Shown: positions 31,023-44,470 of the stretch, piece by piece
Position numbering within the stretch: position 1 is the first letter of the stretch
Layout: every line of letters begins with the position of its first letter
NCBI GenBank assembly: GCA_030435675.1
Contig: CM059622.1
Location: 3,472,001 to 3,536,000 of the forward strand
Length of the DNA stretch: 64,000 nt
Origin: Steinernema hermaphroditum
Lineage: Eukaryota; Nematoda; Chromadorea; Rhabditida; Steinernematidae
Reading direction: 5' to 3'
Position numbers and translations under genes: made by a program
Notes under the pieces: model-generated
Databases searched by the model: none
Told to the model about the DNA's origin: nothing
Seen by the model: the letters and a program-made list of their open reading frames with translations, nothing else

Positions 31023-32488
31023 TTATTTGCACTTAAATGTCACTCAGTGAAATGTCTGTGGCGTGTGTTTTCTTCTCGCCAGACACTTTAAGATGGATTG
31101 TGTCCTGTGTGTGAACTGGCTAACTTTACTCCCGAACGATCAGCCACTTTAGATATTCCGACTGAACCATAATCATGATGAAGCTAACACGTTCTTCTAA
31201 AAATGAGTGATGAGTTTCAGAACAGACTATGAAAAAAACGCCCTTTGCCTTCTTTTTTCAGGAATTGTGGTCTTCATTATTTTGAGTGATGATCCGTCCA
31301 CCTCATAATTGGTCAACGCCAAAATCCTTCCGGTCACAAAATGTGATGGACATATTGGAAAAAGGAGACCCGTTTTCTGTTGCGATTGCTTTTTCCGATT
31401 TCTTTATTTCTTAATGGTATTGAAGGAGATTTTTGGCACATTTTTTGATAGTTAACCTTTCTAAAAAAAAGTAATATAAACAGCCACAGGGAATTTGTAG
31501 AGTTTTTCGAAATCGAGATTTGAAATAAATTGGAAACTGAATACGCCATTAGTTTCATGACCAAAAAACCTTGTTTACGGTACTCGTGAGATTTTTGAAG
31601 TGAACGCTTATTGTTCAAGTACTGAGATTGACCATGGCTACTGCCCATATTGGAAAAAGGAGAGCTGTTGGTCTCACCTTTGGTTCTGGTAGCTTCCTGT
31701 ATTCTTCGTAGCTTTGCTCATTTCTGAATATTGCGGACAACCACAATTCTATTGAATGGAGTTTTGTATTCCTCATTTCAAGTCGGATATTCACCTACCA
31801 GCCCATACTTTGAGAGGCTGTTCACTGTGGAAAAAAATTGGATGGAATTGGCACGCATGTAAATGTGCGAAAGATACAGTACAACGAATTATTACAAACG
31901 CTATCACCCTAGTTTCCCTCTGTTTAGTCACCTCTTTAGTATGCCCAAGTTCTTCGAATTTACCCGAGATCTCCACTAGATCTAAAGACCACGTCCTTTT
32001 TGCAGTAAAATCGCACTTAATCAGTCCACAAATTCTGGCGCAATCTGCCCCGCGCACAAATTCAATTTCCACGCAAACGTCGCCGCATCCGCTCTACAAG
32101 GAAGTGGTGCGTGGCCATTATCTAATTTTCGCAGTTCCCGCCGGTCAGACCTCACTGACCTTCGTTTCTCTTTTTCTTTAATACTTGATTTTGTCCTTTT
32201 ATTTGGCTGTTTACTATACGAAACAAGAGGGTAAATGTGTTAGACGTTAATTCGCTCACTTGCATGGCATAAACGATGAGGTGCAACGAAAAGTGCTGTT
32301 CCTTGGAGATCGCTAATCTCTTTCCGTTTCGTCCAGTCCACTCTCTAAACGCATTGGCTGTACTTAAACAGAGTTATCCACGGACAATCATGACATCGGT
32401 TCCGGTTACGTAGTAATTTTGTTGGCGGCGTTTTTGCAACGTTTTTTGGTAACCTCACGTCATGAGTGACCTGATTTGAATGGCAACC
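31023..32488. other. Intergenic
   Basis: No gene recognised. A plus-strand 141-codon frame at 31756-32181 has no domain and no start or splice support. Confidence 0.4.
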
Positions 32489-32907
32489 CGACAAAATCGT
32501 CACTCAAAAATCGTCATTTTACAAAAATCGTCATTTTTCAAAAATCGTCATTTTCAAAAATCGTCATTTTTGCTTCGTTGGGAACCCGAAGGGCGAGCCT
32601 TGTTGTCGTGGTGGCTTCGGCAAACCCCGGCTTGGCTTAGGCTTAGGACAATGCCTGTTGATTTAATGCGAGCCCTGTAGTCTTAACTGGTCGGGTACAA
32701 CTGATCCCAGGACAACTGATACCACGGATAAGTGATCCCATGGACAACTGATGCCACGATGCCCAAATAGTTTTCGATGGTGTGCCTGTTTCGATGGTGT
32801 GTTTGTAAAAATGACGATTTTTGTAAAATGACGATTTTTGTAAAATGACGATTTTTGTAATGACGATTTTTGAATGACGATTTTGTCGGTGACGATTTTT
32901 TAATGAC
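32489..32907. mobile_element. Modular element, copy 2: core with ATCGTCATTTT inverted arrays
   Basis: Left array (32489-32572): GACAAAATCGTCACTCAAAA followed by about four AAAATCGTCATTTTx units. Right array (32804-32907): five or more inverted units (AATGACGATTTTTGTA), ending with ACGATTTTGTCGG. The core (32586-32690) shares CCCGAAGGGCGAGCC, GGCTTGGCTTAGGCTTAGG, ATGCCTGTTGATTTAA and GCGAGCCCTGTaGTCTTAAC with the element at 18.2 kb. A third internal array of ~15-16-bp units (GGACAACTGATCCCA type) lies at 32696-32758. No gene is present. Confidence 0.7.
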
Positions 32908-35900
32908 GATTATGTCATGTGGCCGATTTGAATAGCTCAAATATGTGACACTTTTTGTGGCGGGAACCTACAGATCAATCTCTTGTTATGAAATGTGACA
33001 TTGGAAACAACCCCCCTGTTTCTCATGAAACTTAATCGACTAGGCAACACTTCTTCAATGGACAATTCAATAATTGCTGGTTTTATGATGAAAACGCAAA
33101 AGCATTATTCTTTCTGAATGTTTCGAAGCCGTATCAACTTCACCTTCCTAGAGTTACCGCACCGTCTAGCCCCCAAGATCATCCTTGCGCCGTTCTATTG
33201 AACCAAAAATGGAAGGCAACACTCATGGCCAATTTTGCGGAACTGGAATTCAAATGGAAATCAGTGGGAAGCGCATAAAATAAGACAAAGAGGTCTAAAA
33301 TTGCACCAGAATGTTCCTTGGCACAAGGGGAGAGAGCTGACGCCTTGGAAGCATAGTAACGTGATCGAAGTGATCATAGTGGTCGTTCCCCTATACCGAT
33401 CATGATGGAGACCAATACGAACAAAAAAGATCCTAAGAAGTGAAATTATGAAAATATATACCTTTCCAAAGTTTTTATCCACCTTATTAGGGACCTTCTC
33501 CTTGTTCTGCTAATTTTCGTGGTCTGTCGGAGCATGACGTCCATTTTTGATCGATATGATCTAAAGACCTTGTTTTGAGATCCAAATTGGATGTATATCC
33601 CTCTCAAATAGTCGTCTTCGTGTGCTCATCGACGCCGTCTCATAGGTCTGCTCACTGAGCACAATTGAAAATTAGTGACTTGATGAGAGTTCCCACGACC
33701 CACTTCCTCCTTGACTCCCCTGCAAAGGTCATCAATCTATCGCATCTAACTTATTCATTTTTGTGCCTCAGAAATGTGTCCTGAGATCGTGAAGTCATTA
33801 TGTTTGCATACCCTGAAACATTCGCTGATATCACTCGCCCTTTCGTCCGTAATTCCATTCTGCAACTTCTGATGCACTACTCAATTCCCACAGGTGCGCC
33901 CGTGCCCCCTCAAAGCTCGCCTCTGCCTAACCACGCCGATGCATGTTCCCGGACGTCATCGGCGGTCCTCGCTAAGTAATCCTCGGTGGAACATGCAAGG
34001 AAGCGCGTGGTGGGAACGAGAAGCTCGTGTTTCCTCTGGCCGGCCTTCTTTGCTAATGTAGGGCAATTTGGGTCTATTCGGGGCAGTTGGGGTTGGAAGT
34101 AGATTCATGGTTCATAGATCAAAGAAGGACTGCATTCATATAACTGCACAATACAGTATTTGGTTCATTTTGCACATTTGAGCTCGGAGATCAAAAAAGT
34201 GAAAAGGACGCTTCTCTCAAAAGCGTTGTTTTTGGAAAAGCCAGCCTAAGCGGACAATTACTGAAAATGTTCATTTAATTATTTATAAGAACAGATGTCG
34301 ATCAACGTGTGTTTTCACTGAAATTTGGGAGTGAAAACAACTCAGCCATTTAATTCTGTTAGGGAGCCGCAGTCTATTAGTGTCTGTTGGCTAAACAGTG
34401 TTTTTTTGCCATAAAAACAATAAGGAAGCCGTGTGTGTGAAAAGCCTACCGTATGTTAGCTTCGATTGGAAACTAGCAGTAGGATCTGGATCTGATCTGC
34501 CTTTGATGCGTATGCACTAAAAACTTCTTATAGGGCAGGTGTTGCGTGATGTTTGTCCGTACTCTGTTTGCACTGACATGATTTATTGTCTGTTTTCAAC
34601 GCCTATTCTGTTATAGGGCATGACGCTGGACTTCTTGTAGGCTGGTTTAGTGTGCACCAGTAGTGTTCAAGTGTGCACCAGTAGTACCTTGGTTAAATCA
34701 GCTAATTGGAATCGTTTAATTTGGTAACCTACAATCGATGTACGGTTGACCACCCACCGTGCACATATTATGACCACCCGCCGTTGCTTGTACATTTTAC
34801 TACTCGGGGAATGAAAAAAAAACTACGTTACCGGCACAACCAAGTGCTGGCGAAGGTCCACTAAAAGCAGTGGACATGTTAATGAGAAAATTATCTGATC
34901 GAAACAACCCATTTGAACCTGACACATATCCCAATTTACCGAGTTCCATTTCATTCACTTGCTCTTGAATCTATAACATAGCCACCTTCCTGGGCGCATG
35001 GATAAGTTGAATACAGATATCCCCATGGTTTTGACGATCTTCTTGTCGCGTTGTGATATATTCTTTAATATACTTGATTATGTGATATTCTCTACCAAGT
35101 TTATACTCTTGAGGCGTCTCATAAAGCACAAATAAAACAACATCAACAACATCCATACTCGTCGCTTATCTTCTTCTTTCGTCACTGGGATATCCAAATG
35201 AAAAGCGGCGATCACACTAGTTTACGAGGAGACTGGGTAGGCCAAGAGCTGGTTCTGGTAGAGGCGTTGATGGTTAAGCACAGCGAAGGGAATGGATCCA
35301 ATCTTATGCCGATTAGCTCGCAGACGACATTGTTCCACAGCATCTTCGGTGGCTTCCAGGCGAAGTGATCAATCCGAAGTAGGTGCGGCGCTGTGACACA
35401 CCGATCTAAGTCGAATCTCATGATCCGAGTAGCTTCTTCAGGGTTTCAGCGAGTCTTCGGCTTTTCCGGGCGGCGCGGGTGGTCCGACGGTTGTGGTGTG
35501 TGCCATTCTTGGCGAAATGGTGTTCCGTAGTTCCGCTTACCACTATAAATTTATGACATTTTTTCAGTTTTTTTTCCATTTGCCCAGTGTTCAATGCAAT
35601 GATCCAATACATTTTTGTTCAGTTCGTTTTGTTCGTTTTTGGACAATGCGGTTCCTACAGTATTTTTGCGGTGCTGACCTTGCTCCTGTTGAGTAATTCG
35701 CGGAACTGAATCTTCTATGTTGATGCATTTTTTTTATTTGCGACGATTTACCAACATCTCTTTTTTTGTGCCGTATCTCGACTTTGAAAGTAGTAGTTGA
35801 AAGTAGACTCAGTATTTCATTTTTACTTTGCTTATTCTGCCACTTACATGTCACTAACGGTCACTTTCGCGCAGCTCTAGCCGCGTGGCCATGCCCTTCC

Positions 35901-38900
35901 TTGCCCTCTTCGTCCTCTTTGCGTGTTTTCCTTTTGTTTAACGCGTCGGTGTTGAATTTCGTCGGTCCGATGAAAACGAACGAAATATCGACACATGCCC
36001 GCTGCTCGGATATGTTCAATCGAATCGACCGTTTTCGTCTCCCGCATTATGACTGTTTGCTCAGCGCGATCGAGTCCTTTTTTGTCAGCTGCTCCTGCTT
36101 GCAGCGCTGGATCACCCTTTGTTCGATGCGGACGGCGACTCCGAATTGTGCTGGATGCGCGCCAGAATCTCAGACATCACTCAGCGTCTCGGATTTCGGC
36201 CTTTATTCGCTGTTCCTAGTCAATAGTCGCGCGCGCCGTTCTATTCTTAGAACCTATTGTACGACATTTTTTGTCGCAATTTGGACTTGAACTGGAACGT
36301 TTCTGGGTTCATTTTGTTTCTCTCCTCGTCAGTCCTCTTATTTACTACCTATGTTCACTTCAGCCGATATGTTCTGAAATCTTTTGTATTTACCCTTCGA
36401 TATTCTGTAAAAATTTATTGAGAGGCTTAAAAAATTTGATAATTTTTTATTATTCGGTGACCCAGTATCCGCAATCGTGCATGTACCTATGACAGAGTTT
36501 CAGGTTTCATTTGATGTAATTTTCAGGTTTCATTATGATTATAAGTATTACAATGTTGATTTTTTTATTTTTGAATCCATCAAGTTTAAATTTAGCTTAG
36601 CGTTTACAGTAGGACAGACAATTGGTACTCGAAGCTTCACTCTAAAGGTCCGGTGATATCTATCACCTTCTCAGAGTTCCACATCAACGTCTAAAGGGGC
36701 TTTGAATATTTTCCTACAGAACTCTTCTCACGTAGCTCGATTTTCTTCTCTCCTCCTGGTCCATAAGCATTTTATGGAGCATCCCAATTATCTCGATTAG
36801 CCATTTTACAGCCGCCCTTTGTTCAATGGATCAGGTTCTGGCTAGATCTTAGGTAAGTCTTAAGAACTTCGACGAAAATAGCGTTAGGTCTGGAAATCTA
36901 GATAGACCAACGAAATTCAAATTTCGTAGTCAGGTTTCTGCTCATGAACCCTTCAAGCTAACCCCAATATTTGTCGCCTTCTTGAGTACGGCCGGCCCAC
37001 CGGATCTTCTGGGGCGCTTTATTCAAATGGGAATCGGTGATCGTTAGCGTTATTTTTTTAATGAATATAGTTTACATTTATTTATTTATTTGAAAAGTAA
37101 ACAACATTCCCCTGCGTTTGTAATGCATTCAAGTTAACACGCCAGTTTGGAATCTTCCAGTGGGACCCAAGTATGAGTTGACGACTTCCGCGTATGCTAT
37201 TTTATGCTTTACTTTCCAATCATCTTAACCGAAAAGTGGCTCACGTCACTTCGCATGAGCAATGATCACTACTACATCTGCATTTCTAATTTCGTCTGCT
37301 AGACACAGACATACACTAGACAGCTACTCATCCCACTCCTGCATGCCACCCTCATTTCCGTCCCGGAAGTTGGCGATAATATTGCACGCTGCTGCGCGTG
37401 AGCGTGGCGCACTCAAATTGACTTTTCGATAGCCTCTTGAATTGAGGGATATGCAAACACGATCACTCCAGGACGTGTGTAGCGTGCTCTAGACGGTTAG
37501 ATATGCGCTGTGTTGTGCAAAAAAAATATTTTCTGCGTATTGAGTTGTTTATTTACAGAACACTCGATTTGAGAGCATCAGCTGTGACGTATCTAAATCG
37601 TTGCTTTGGCTAAGGCAAATAGCGGAATTTCTCCGAATTCTTGACCAAAGCTTCTTCACCTGGGGATATATAACTTTTTGTGTTTTGTCCTTCAGCCCCA
37701 TGTCATTTTCTTGTCCACACCGGGCTTCGCTGATCTTAAGTGATCCCTTAAAAGCACGTCCAAAGTCATAATATTCTGTGCCGGGCAATTATTTGCCTCG
37801 TAGACAACATTATGACCTCTCAGAGAGTCTTCATTTCTTTGTCGTTATTATATCGAAACGTCTCTGATCGGCACGTCTCCCACCGTGCACTATGAAATTG
37901 GCTTTTTGTGACTTGTGCTGCCATTCGACCCCCATTTGCAAACCATCAATTTGACTTCCTCATTAGTTGCCGTTAGCGCATTTGCCTTGCATGCTTCTTC
38001 GTCCTTTCACATGTGTGGCACATCTGTCTAGACAGGACAGAGACGTCTTTCCAGGGAATTCAACGGAGCAGGTTTACGTGTATAACGTGCAGTTCGTTCC
38101 TATCTTTTGTATATCGCCTTTCTATTCATCATTTTGTCCAAGGATGCCCCGGTTCCGGTTTTTTAGGTTTTCCGGTATTTTTCGTTCCGGTGCCTCCCTA
38201 GTAGGTTTGGAAGATGTAAGTGTAGTCTAGGAGACCTGCTGAACCCGAACCAATTGGCCGCAAGGAGAAAGCGGAACAGCGTTTCCAGTCAGTGGTCCGC
38301 TAAAGTGCATTGTAAACAGATATGAGGGATATGAAATAACAGGGGATGCTGCAGATCAATGATAGTGTTTTGCCCGATTGTTCCGTTCCGCAGAAAATAG
38401 CTTCCGATTTCTGAGATCAAGGAGGTGCAGCCTGAACGTTTTTTATTCTGGCCAGCGCCCACCTTATTTATACAAATTTTCTTTTGAACATTTTGTGATT
38501 TTTGTTCGTCAGCAGGTCTCTAAATTTCTAGACCAAACGTATCCTTAGACAGTCAACTTTATCTATGGAAGACAAAACACCTGAAATGTAATCTAGTCTA
38601 CTCCTCGTAGTATCGAAAATAAGGCCAAATCAGGTTACACTAATAGTAAACGACATAGGCCAGACGACAGTCGAGTGCATCAAAGGGTGATTTGTGTAAA
38701 ATGGAAAATGAATCGACTAGAAGTGCTGTTCAGGCATCCAGGGGTACACTGTTGGGGAGAGTATGTTTTAGGCTTGCGATCGACGTTCCTCTTCCTCTAA
38801 TGAGTAAGAGTTTTTAAATTCATTGTCCGTACCCTGACTTTTCAGACAAAGATAATTTTTCATTTTCGGTTCCTTTGGCTTTACCATTACGTCCCTGTTG

Positions 38901-40359
38901 TATGAGATCGGCCGACTCCATCAAATGACCCTGAAGTTGTCGCAGTTGGTACAGTAACTCGCTAACTTCTGAAAATTATTTCGCCAAACGGGTCCACATG
39001 ATAGTGAAAGAGGGCCTCTTCGATAGGGAAAACTATCACGTTTCCTTACGGTCACTTTGAATTACGAGAAACAGAAAAATAAGTATGATCTTTTATCATT
39101 TGGATCTGATAAATCGTTTCCTCAGAGTCCATCTCAGCATCACCTCCTTGATATACTGTTTTATATCAAAATTTTAGAATGATTCATTTCGCTTTCCTTC
39201 TGAATTTATCTGCACATTTCGGCCATTCTTTTCTCAAGATTTTACAGCCATTATGTTCATTCTGCAACATTTCATAATTGCATCCGAAATTACACTTTTT
39301 GTCGTCTAAAAAAGTTCGAAGACAGATGAGCGTCCCTCCTGCAGGGCAATTATCTGCTTAAAATAAACTCTCCGATGGGCGTTCCAGATGAAGACACAGA
39401 TGTGTTCAAAAGTCTTTAGTTCGGTCTCTGTGGACTCCCTCTATGTGAGCTTCAACAATACCGTAACTCATGAATATGTTTTGATCTCCTACATCAAAGC
39501 CGAAGTGCAATTAACATTTGAATTCTTCCTTAAACGTCCTCATCTCCCACTTCTTGTTTTGTCTGTTTTCCCCAGATCTTTCCTGGTAGCATTACGCTCT
39601 TTTCACACATCATTAAACGGCGCCCTCGTTTTCCGTCGATCGGGCTCAAATGCAAACGTCCTGGCGATGCCCTTTCACCCAACCATGAATTATGAACACC
39701 TTCCAAATGGCATGGGGAACGATGGAGTCTTCGGATCTTTCAATTCAAGATGACAACCACAGTAGCCTGTCGATTTTGATCTGGCCATGGTGGGAACCTT
39801 GGAACTTTGGAACCCTTGTCCCTTTGGAACCGCCCATTGCTTTTGATGATCTTTGATTTTAAATGAGTAACAATGAATGTGCACGTTGGTCAGGATCGTT
39901 TCTGGGCCCCAAAGCGGCCCAGAAACGATCCTTTTTCTCTCTGGTCCTAAACGGATTTCTCGCCTTCCCATACATCTCGTCAACATTTTCTGTAACCATC
40001 ACACTCATAGTCGAAGGTCACGCTCACCACAATAAGATTCGAATTAAGCAAATGTCAAAACTTGTGTGCTTAATGTCACCACCACAAACGATCAAATCGT
40101 AATCAACCCACTTAACTGTGCCTGCACCGCGATGTTCCTCACAAAGTGCATCCCTGACGAAATCAGTCGGACCTCTTTTTCCGCGCCCTCACATCGTCCC
40201 GCGCAGACTCGAAGGTAAACAGAACCGTGTGATTCAGACGACGTTACGACGCGCGCGCGTCTCATTTTCGATTATGCGAGTTAGTGATATAGCGTGTCGA
40301 AAGTGGTATTACTTTGATTAGTCACATACTGTAGTGTTGTGAAAACTATTAGGGCCTTC
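32908..40359. other. Gene-poor stretch
   Basis: No gene is established in 7.4 kb. Three GC-rich islands stand out. At 33894-34060, after a TCCCACAG acceptor, a frame VRPCPLKARLCLTTPMHVPG... runs 53 codons to a TAG. At 35212-35540 (minus) several short frames with protein-like composition (DHFAWKPPKMLWNNVV; RRTTRAARKSRRLAETLKKL) are out of register, suggesting a decayed gene. At 35870-36290 (plus) a 174-codon frame is open without homology. Confidence 0.35.
39893..39931. repeat. Perfect 16-bp hairpin
   Basis: GGATCGTTTCTGGGCC (39893-39908) and its exact complement (39916-39931) flank a 7-nt loop CCAAAGC. It is GC-rich, isolated, and followed by TTTTTCTCT on the plus strand, an arrangement that could end a pol III transcript. 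No pol III promoter is recognised nearby. Confidence 0.7.
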
Positions 40360-40576
40360 TTACAAGGCAACCTTCCAAAGGGTCCGCCTGAGATCGATCC
40401 GGCTAATACGCAAACATGGCTACGTAAACACCCTTCGACAGTTACGTCAGTGAGACTGTGGATATAGATATGATAAGCCGACGCCCCTTTGGAGTTAACA
40501 TCGTTAATGCATGTCTACTTATGTGCCAAATTTCAATTTCGAGCTGATATGGACATTTCGGAAGGTTCCCTTATAA
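40360..40576. mobile_element. 217-bp MITE, family with AAGGGAACCTTCC ends, copy 1
   Basis: The left end reads TTACAAGGCAACCTTCCAAA and the right end (reverse strand) TTATAAGGGAACCTTCCGAA, so terminal inverted repeats of about 20 bp with three mismatches. There is no reading frame. A clear target duplication is not visible; TTA at each end is part of the repeat itself. Confidence 0.6.
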
Positions 40577-43500
40577 GATACCCGATGTTTTGCTGTTAAT
40601 AGGTCTTTCTTAGATGTCCAAAAAGATTGTCTTTCTTTGTTGCTTTTCTCCACCAACTGCTCTATGGGCGTGATAGCATCAAAAAGCAGTTGACCCAATC
40701 AACCCCTGCGATCAGTCTCTAAAAAGTCATAAACAGCAAAAATACAGATGCATTTGCATAATCGAACTTTGTATTTGCATATCATACAGACTGGGACGTG
40801 ACTCCGAAAGGGGTGATTCGCACTTTGCCGCTGAACATCGAGATCATGAGCTCCATATTTGGCTATTGTTTCTAGCGTAATTTTTAGATTCCTCAAATTT
40901 CTCGTTCCCTTTCAATTCCTTTAACGAGGAAGCTATTATAATGATAGCGAACAGATATTGATACTCTGATGAAGCCTAATCAAAAGTGCTATTTGAAACC
41001 AAAGACCACAGTCAATCACTTAGGCAAGCTCCACGTCCCACGCCGCTCCGTCACGCTATTTACAAGTTATGTAAAATTTGTAGTGTTTCGGTCTTCAGTC
41101 TTCCCGCGGCCGCATGTCAGGTTTATACACAAATGACTTATTTATCGCTCGACATCATTAATTATTTTATTTTGTGTTCCTTGTTTGTGGCGCGCCGACC
41201 GTTGAGTTTCCATTGAGGTATTTCTTCCGTTGTTTGAGGCTTCATCGATTATTACTACGAAGAGGACGAGACTTGATTTTGGAAGATACCTTCCTTGTAC
41301 GTTGTCTTTAGTGATCTAAGTATAGAACATTCTTAGGTCGTATTTTTGCCGATGAACTGTCAAGCTGAAATGATTTGGGTTTTAGACTAAACTTCATTAA
41401 GTATTTTTTTGGCCAGATTTAACTTATTATGAACTGCCACTTTTTTGCCAGTGGGCACTTTATTGTTTGGGTATATTTGTAAATGCTAGTTTAAACCTCT
41501 GATCCGAACGAGTCGGCCGAATCGGCAAACGAGTACACCGAGAAAAGATCACAACTTTCCGTTTGAAAAGATCGAAGTGACAAAGCGCTGTTGAACAACG
41601 AAAATATATTCCTTTTTGTTCTGCCCTTGAAGAGTAGTCTTGAAAGCCCACAATCAAACGGCAAGGATTCCGTTATTATTATTCCAAAATGTGTAGTGAG
41701 AAGCACCAAAAAGGGTGAATGTAAAGGCTCTTGTCAGTTGTTGTCAAATACTATCTTTTAACAACCCGGGTCCACCTGTGCAGAGAGAGCCTTCTTCATG
41801 GAGACATTTAAAAAATCTATGTGTACCTTTTTGTCGAGAACATTCCTCGCAACGGTCATTTTTTTAGGAGTTACCAGTCATGAATCTGAAACAGTCATGA
41901 TGTGGGTCTTCATTAAGTATTTTTGGTCAAATTTAACTGAACTGGCAGCGGTGCATCACCTCATTATTAGGGTATTTTTGTGAATCTAAAAATCTGAGTG
42001 CACTTTTGATCAAGAACATTACTCCCTACGGTCATTTGACCACTAGAATTTCCCTCTCATTTACCACCATTTGCAAAATTCATTTCAGCCGTCTGCGATC
42101 TCTGGAAAATTCCTCATTTTCACCACTGTGACATCCGATTTTTTGCACTTTTCTAACGTCCAGATTAACAATTAATTAGTCACAGGTCACCCCCTTCTTA
42201 GACACGCGATTCGTCCTTGGCCCAGAAGCCGGAAGTCGCAGAAGCAGGGCATTATGAGTGTGCCCCCATAATTAATCACCTCTTTTCTTCCCTAATCACC
42301 CATTCCACTTGTGTTCCTCCCGAAGACCATCCTCTGTTTACAGGAGAGATTACGAAGGCGCGTCCCGTGGCTTCTCCCTCGTTTTTGCTAATCGTTTACC
42401 GGCTGATCTCCCACGTCGCCACTGCCCCCGACTGTTTTGTTCTGTGACGAAATCTATGGCGACGTGACTGTTAGTTTCCCCAGCAGAGGAGAGTGTTTAC
42501 TTATTTTGACGGCAATGTAGAGTGTTTTGCGTCTCTGCTGATGCAGAGGGAGGATGTGCTGAAGAATGTTTTGACCCTCGTGCGTAATTTGGAATATCTC
42601 ACGCAGAGTGTTTATGCACTTGGCTATCGGCACGAAAATCGACTGCTAAGTACTTCACGCTTAACTGGGTCAGTTCCGTATTAAGTAGATTGGAGTAAAT
42701 AGAGAAATGACGCGTGCTGAGCGCTTGCTCTATCCATTGGTCCATTATCTTTCTTGTATAATACGTAGGTTCTGTCCATAGTACTTGCCATCTCAGTCAA
42801 TCTGATGCTCTGTAAAATAGTCTGATTGGATGTGAGACCAGGCCAGGTCAATGCGAATGGAGCCGATTCGGTGAATGTTGCAAGAGTCAAAAGCTGGCTT
42901 TTCCTCTTGTCGAGATTCATTCACATTTCTATGAAGGTAGACACCGTTTTGAGATCTTAATTATAGACTTAATTTCTTATGTTGTTCATTGGTTTAGAGG
43001 AACTTAAGATCTTTTTATAATCTGCCAGGGATCTTGCATATCTTTCTTGATAGGTGATTGCTCCCAATCGAAAGTGACGCTTTACGGTCATTGAAGAAGC
43101 GCATGCAGGTTAGTGGATAGTCAGTCAGTCAAGGATTCAGAACTGCATATTGTATGCGATTTTTGCGATTTGCTATTGTCTTTGTTCTCTGCATCGAGTA
43201 CGATCTTTCCACATTCAAAGCCTTTGTGATTTGCATCGTGCGCGACAAATGTTTCTCTATCTGTTCATGTGAAGGACTAGAAAACCTTCAAACTGCGAGT
43301 GATCTGGTCACCTTGGCCATAGCTACATCAGATGTACAATGTGAAAAGAATTGATTGGCATTGGCCGCGTGAGAAGTTTGAGTATAATCTGGAAAATGGC
43401 CATTCATTCCATTTGAGCCTGTCAAAATGACTCATGTGTGAGAAGACAAATAATAGTCATTGCTATACTTCAGCAAGTCAGTAATCGAATGTCAGCAGCA

Positions 43501-44341
43501 AACAGCTTGCAAAAATCAGTTTTTATAATTGTTTAATCGGTCTTTTACGTCAGCTTCTCATGTTGTCCATGCTTCCATTGTCCCCTCGTGAAGTCGCATC
43601 ATGTATTTCCCTTGACGAAGATTTGGACCTTGTGATTCTCACGCTAAGTTATTTGCCATATGGGAGCATGGGCAAACAGTTTGTACTGTCTGGGAATGTT
43701 CTTAGTCAGCGTATCTTTAATGTTTTCTATCCATCTGTCAGAAGTCCTTTCATAGGTAGGTAAGAATGGCATACGTATCAGCAGTCCATCATAATCATGT
43801 CGTGTACTGGACTGTCATAGAACCTCGACTTCATCTCCACAACCTCCTTCTTTCATCTATTTATTGACAGAAGAAGGCGATTGTCCCCAACGGAAGTCAT
43901 CCATTCACTCCACTAAATCCCTAATAAACAGACCAGAGTATTATCGTTCTATGCGTGAGTTCCCGGAAAAACAGACTCCGAGCAGGTCAGAGACCACATC
44001 AAGGGAGCGTGCTTAAAATGAACCTACTTATACGAGGTGAATTTGCCGAAATGTGCACTTTTAGGAAGGAGGGTCGTTTGTTTTCTGCGAAGCGGCGCGT
44101 AATGGCCGCTAAAGAGCAGTTCTTGTGATGTCAGTCAGGGCAACTTGTTGTTTCGAGCGAGGACTCAATGAAGTATGCAGTCCAGACTCTAATTGTTGCT
44201 CTTCACTAGATGTCTGATGAGGTTCGGAGGATACTGTAGTAGTGCACTATTCATTCGTGTAGAACTGGAGAATATGAGTGGTTTAAAGTTATTATCGTAT
44301 ACTTTTTTCAATGCAATTTTTGCTCCAGCGAAAAGTTACTG
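40577..44341. other. Gene-poor stretch
   Basis: No gene recognised. A diverged tandem duplication of roughly 500 bp is present around 41.37-42.05 kb: CTTCATTAAGTATTTTT and ACATTxCTCxxxACGGTCATTT each occur twice. A GC-rich island with open frames lies near 42.2-42.7 kb. Confidence 0.35.
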
Positions 44342-44470
44342 CACAAGGGAACCTTCCAAAGGTCGAGCCGAAAATTTGAACACGGATAGAGATATGTTAT
44401 TAAAAGTTAACCACAAAAGGATCTAGGAATTTCCAGCTCGATCTGAAGCGGACACTTTGGAAGGACACCA
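44342..44470. mobile_element. MITE of the AAGGGAACCTTCC family, copy 2 (shorter)
   Basis: The left end CACAAGGGAACCTTCCAAAG and the right end (reverse strand) GGTGTCCTTCCAAAG resemble copy 1. Internal phrases such as AATTTCxAGCT are shared. It is shorter and more diverged than the copy at 40.4 kb. Confidence 0.5.

Noticed and set aside
35766..36290. 174-codon plus-strand frame as a gene
   Set aside because: No recognisable domain, no splice or start support, and overlapping frames are open in the same GC-rich island.
39690..39986. 98-codon minus-strand frame
   Set aside because: It includes the perfect hairpin and has no protein-like conservation; composition appears random.
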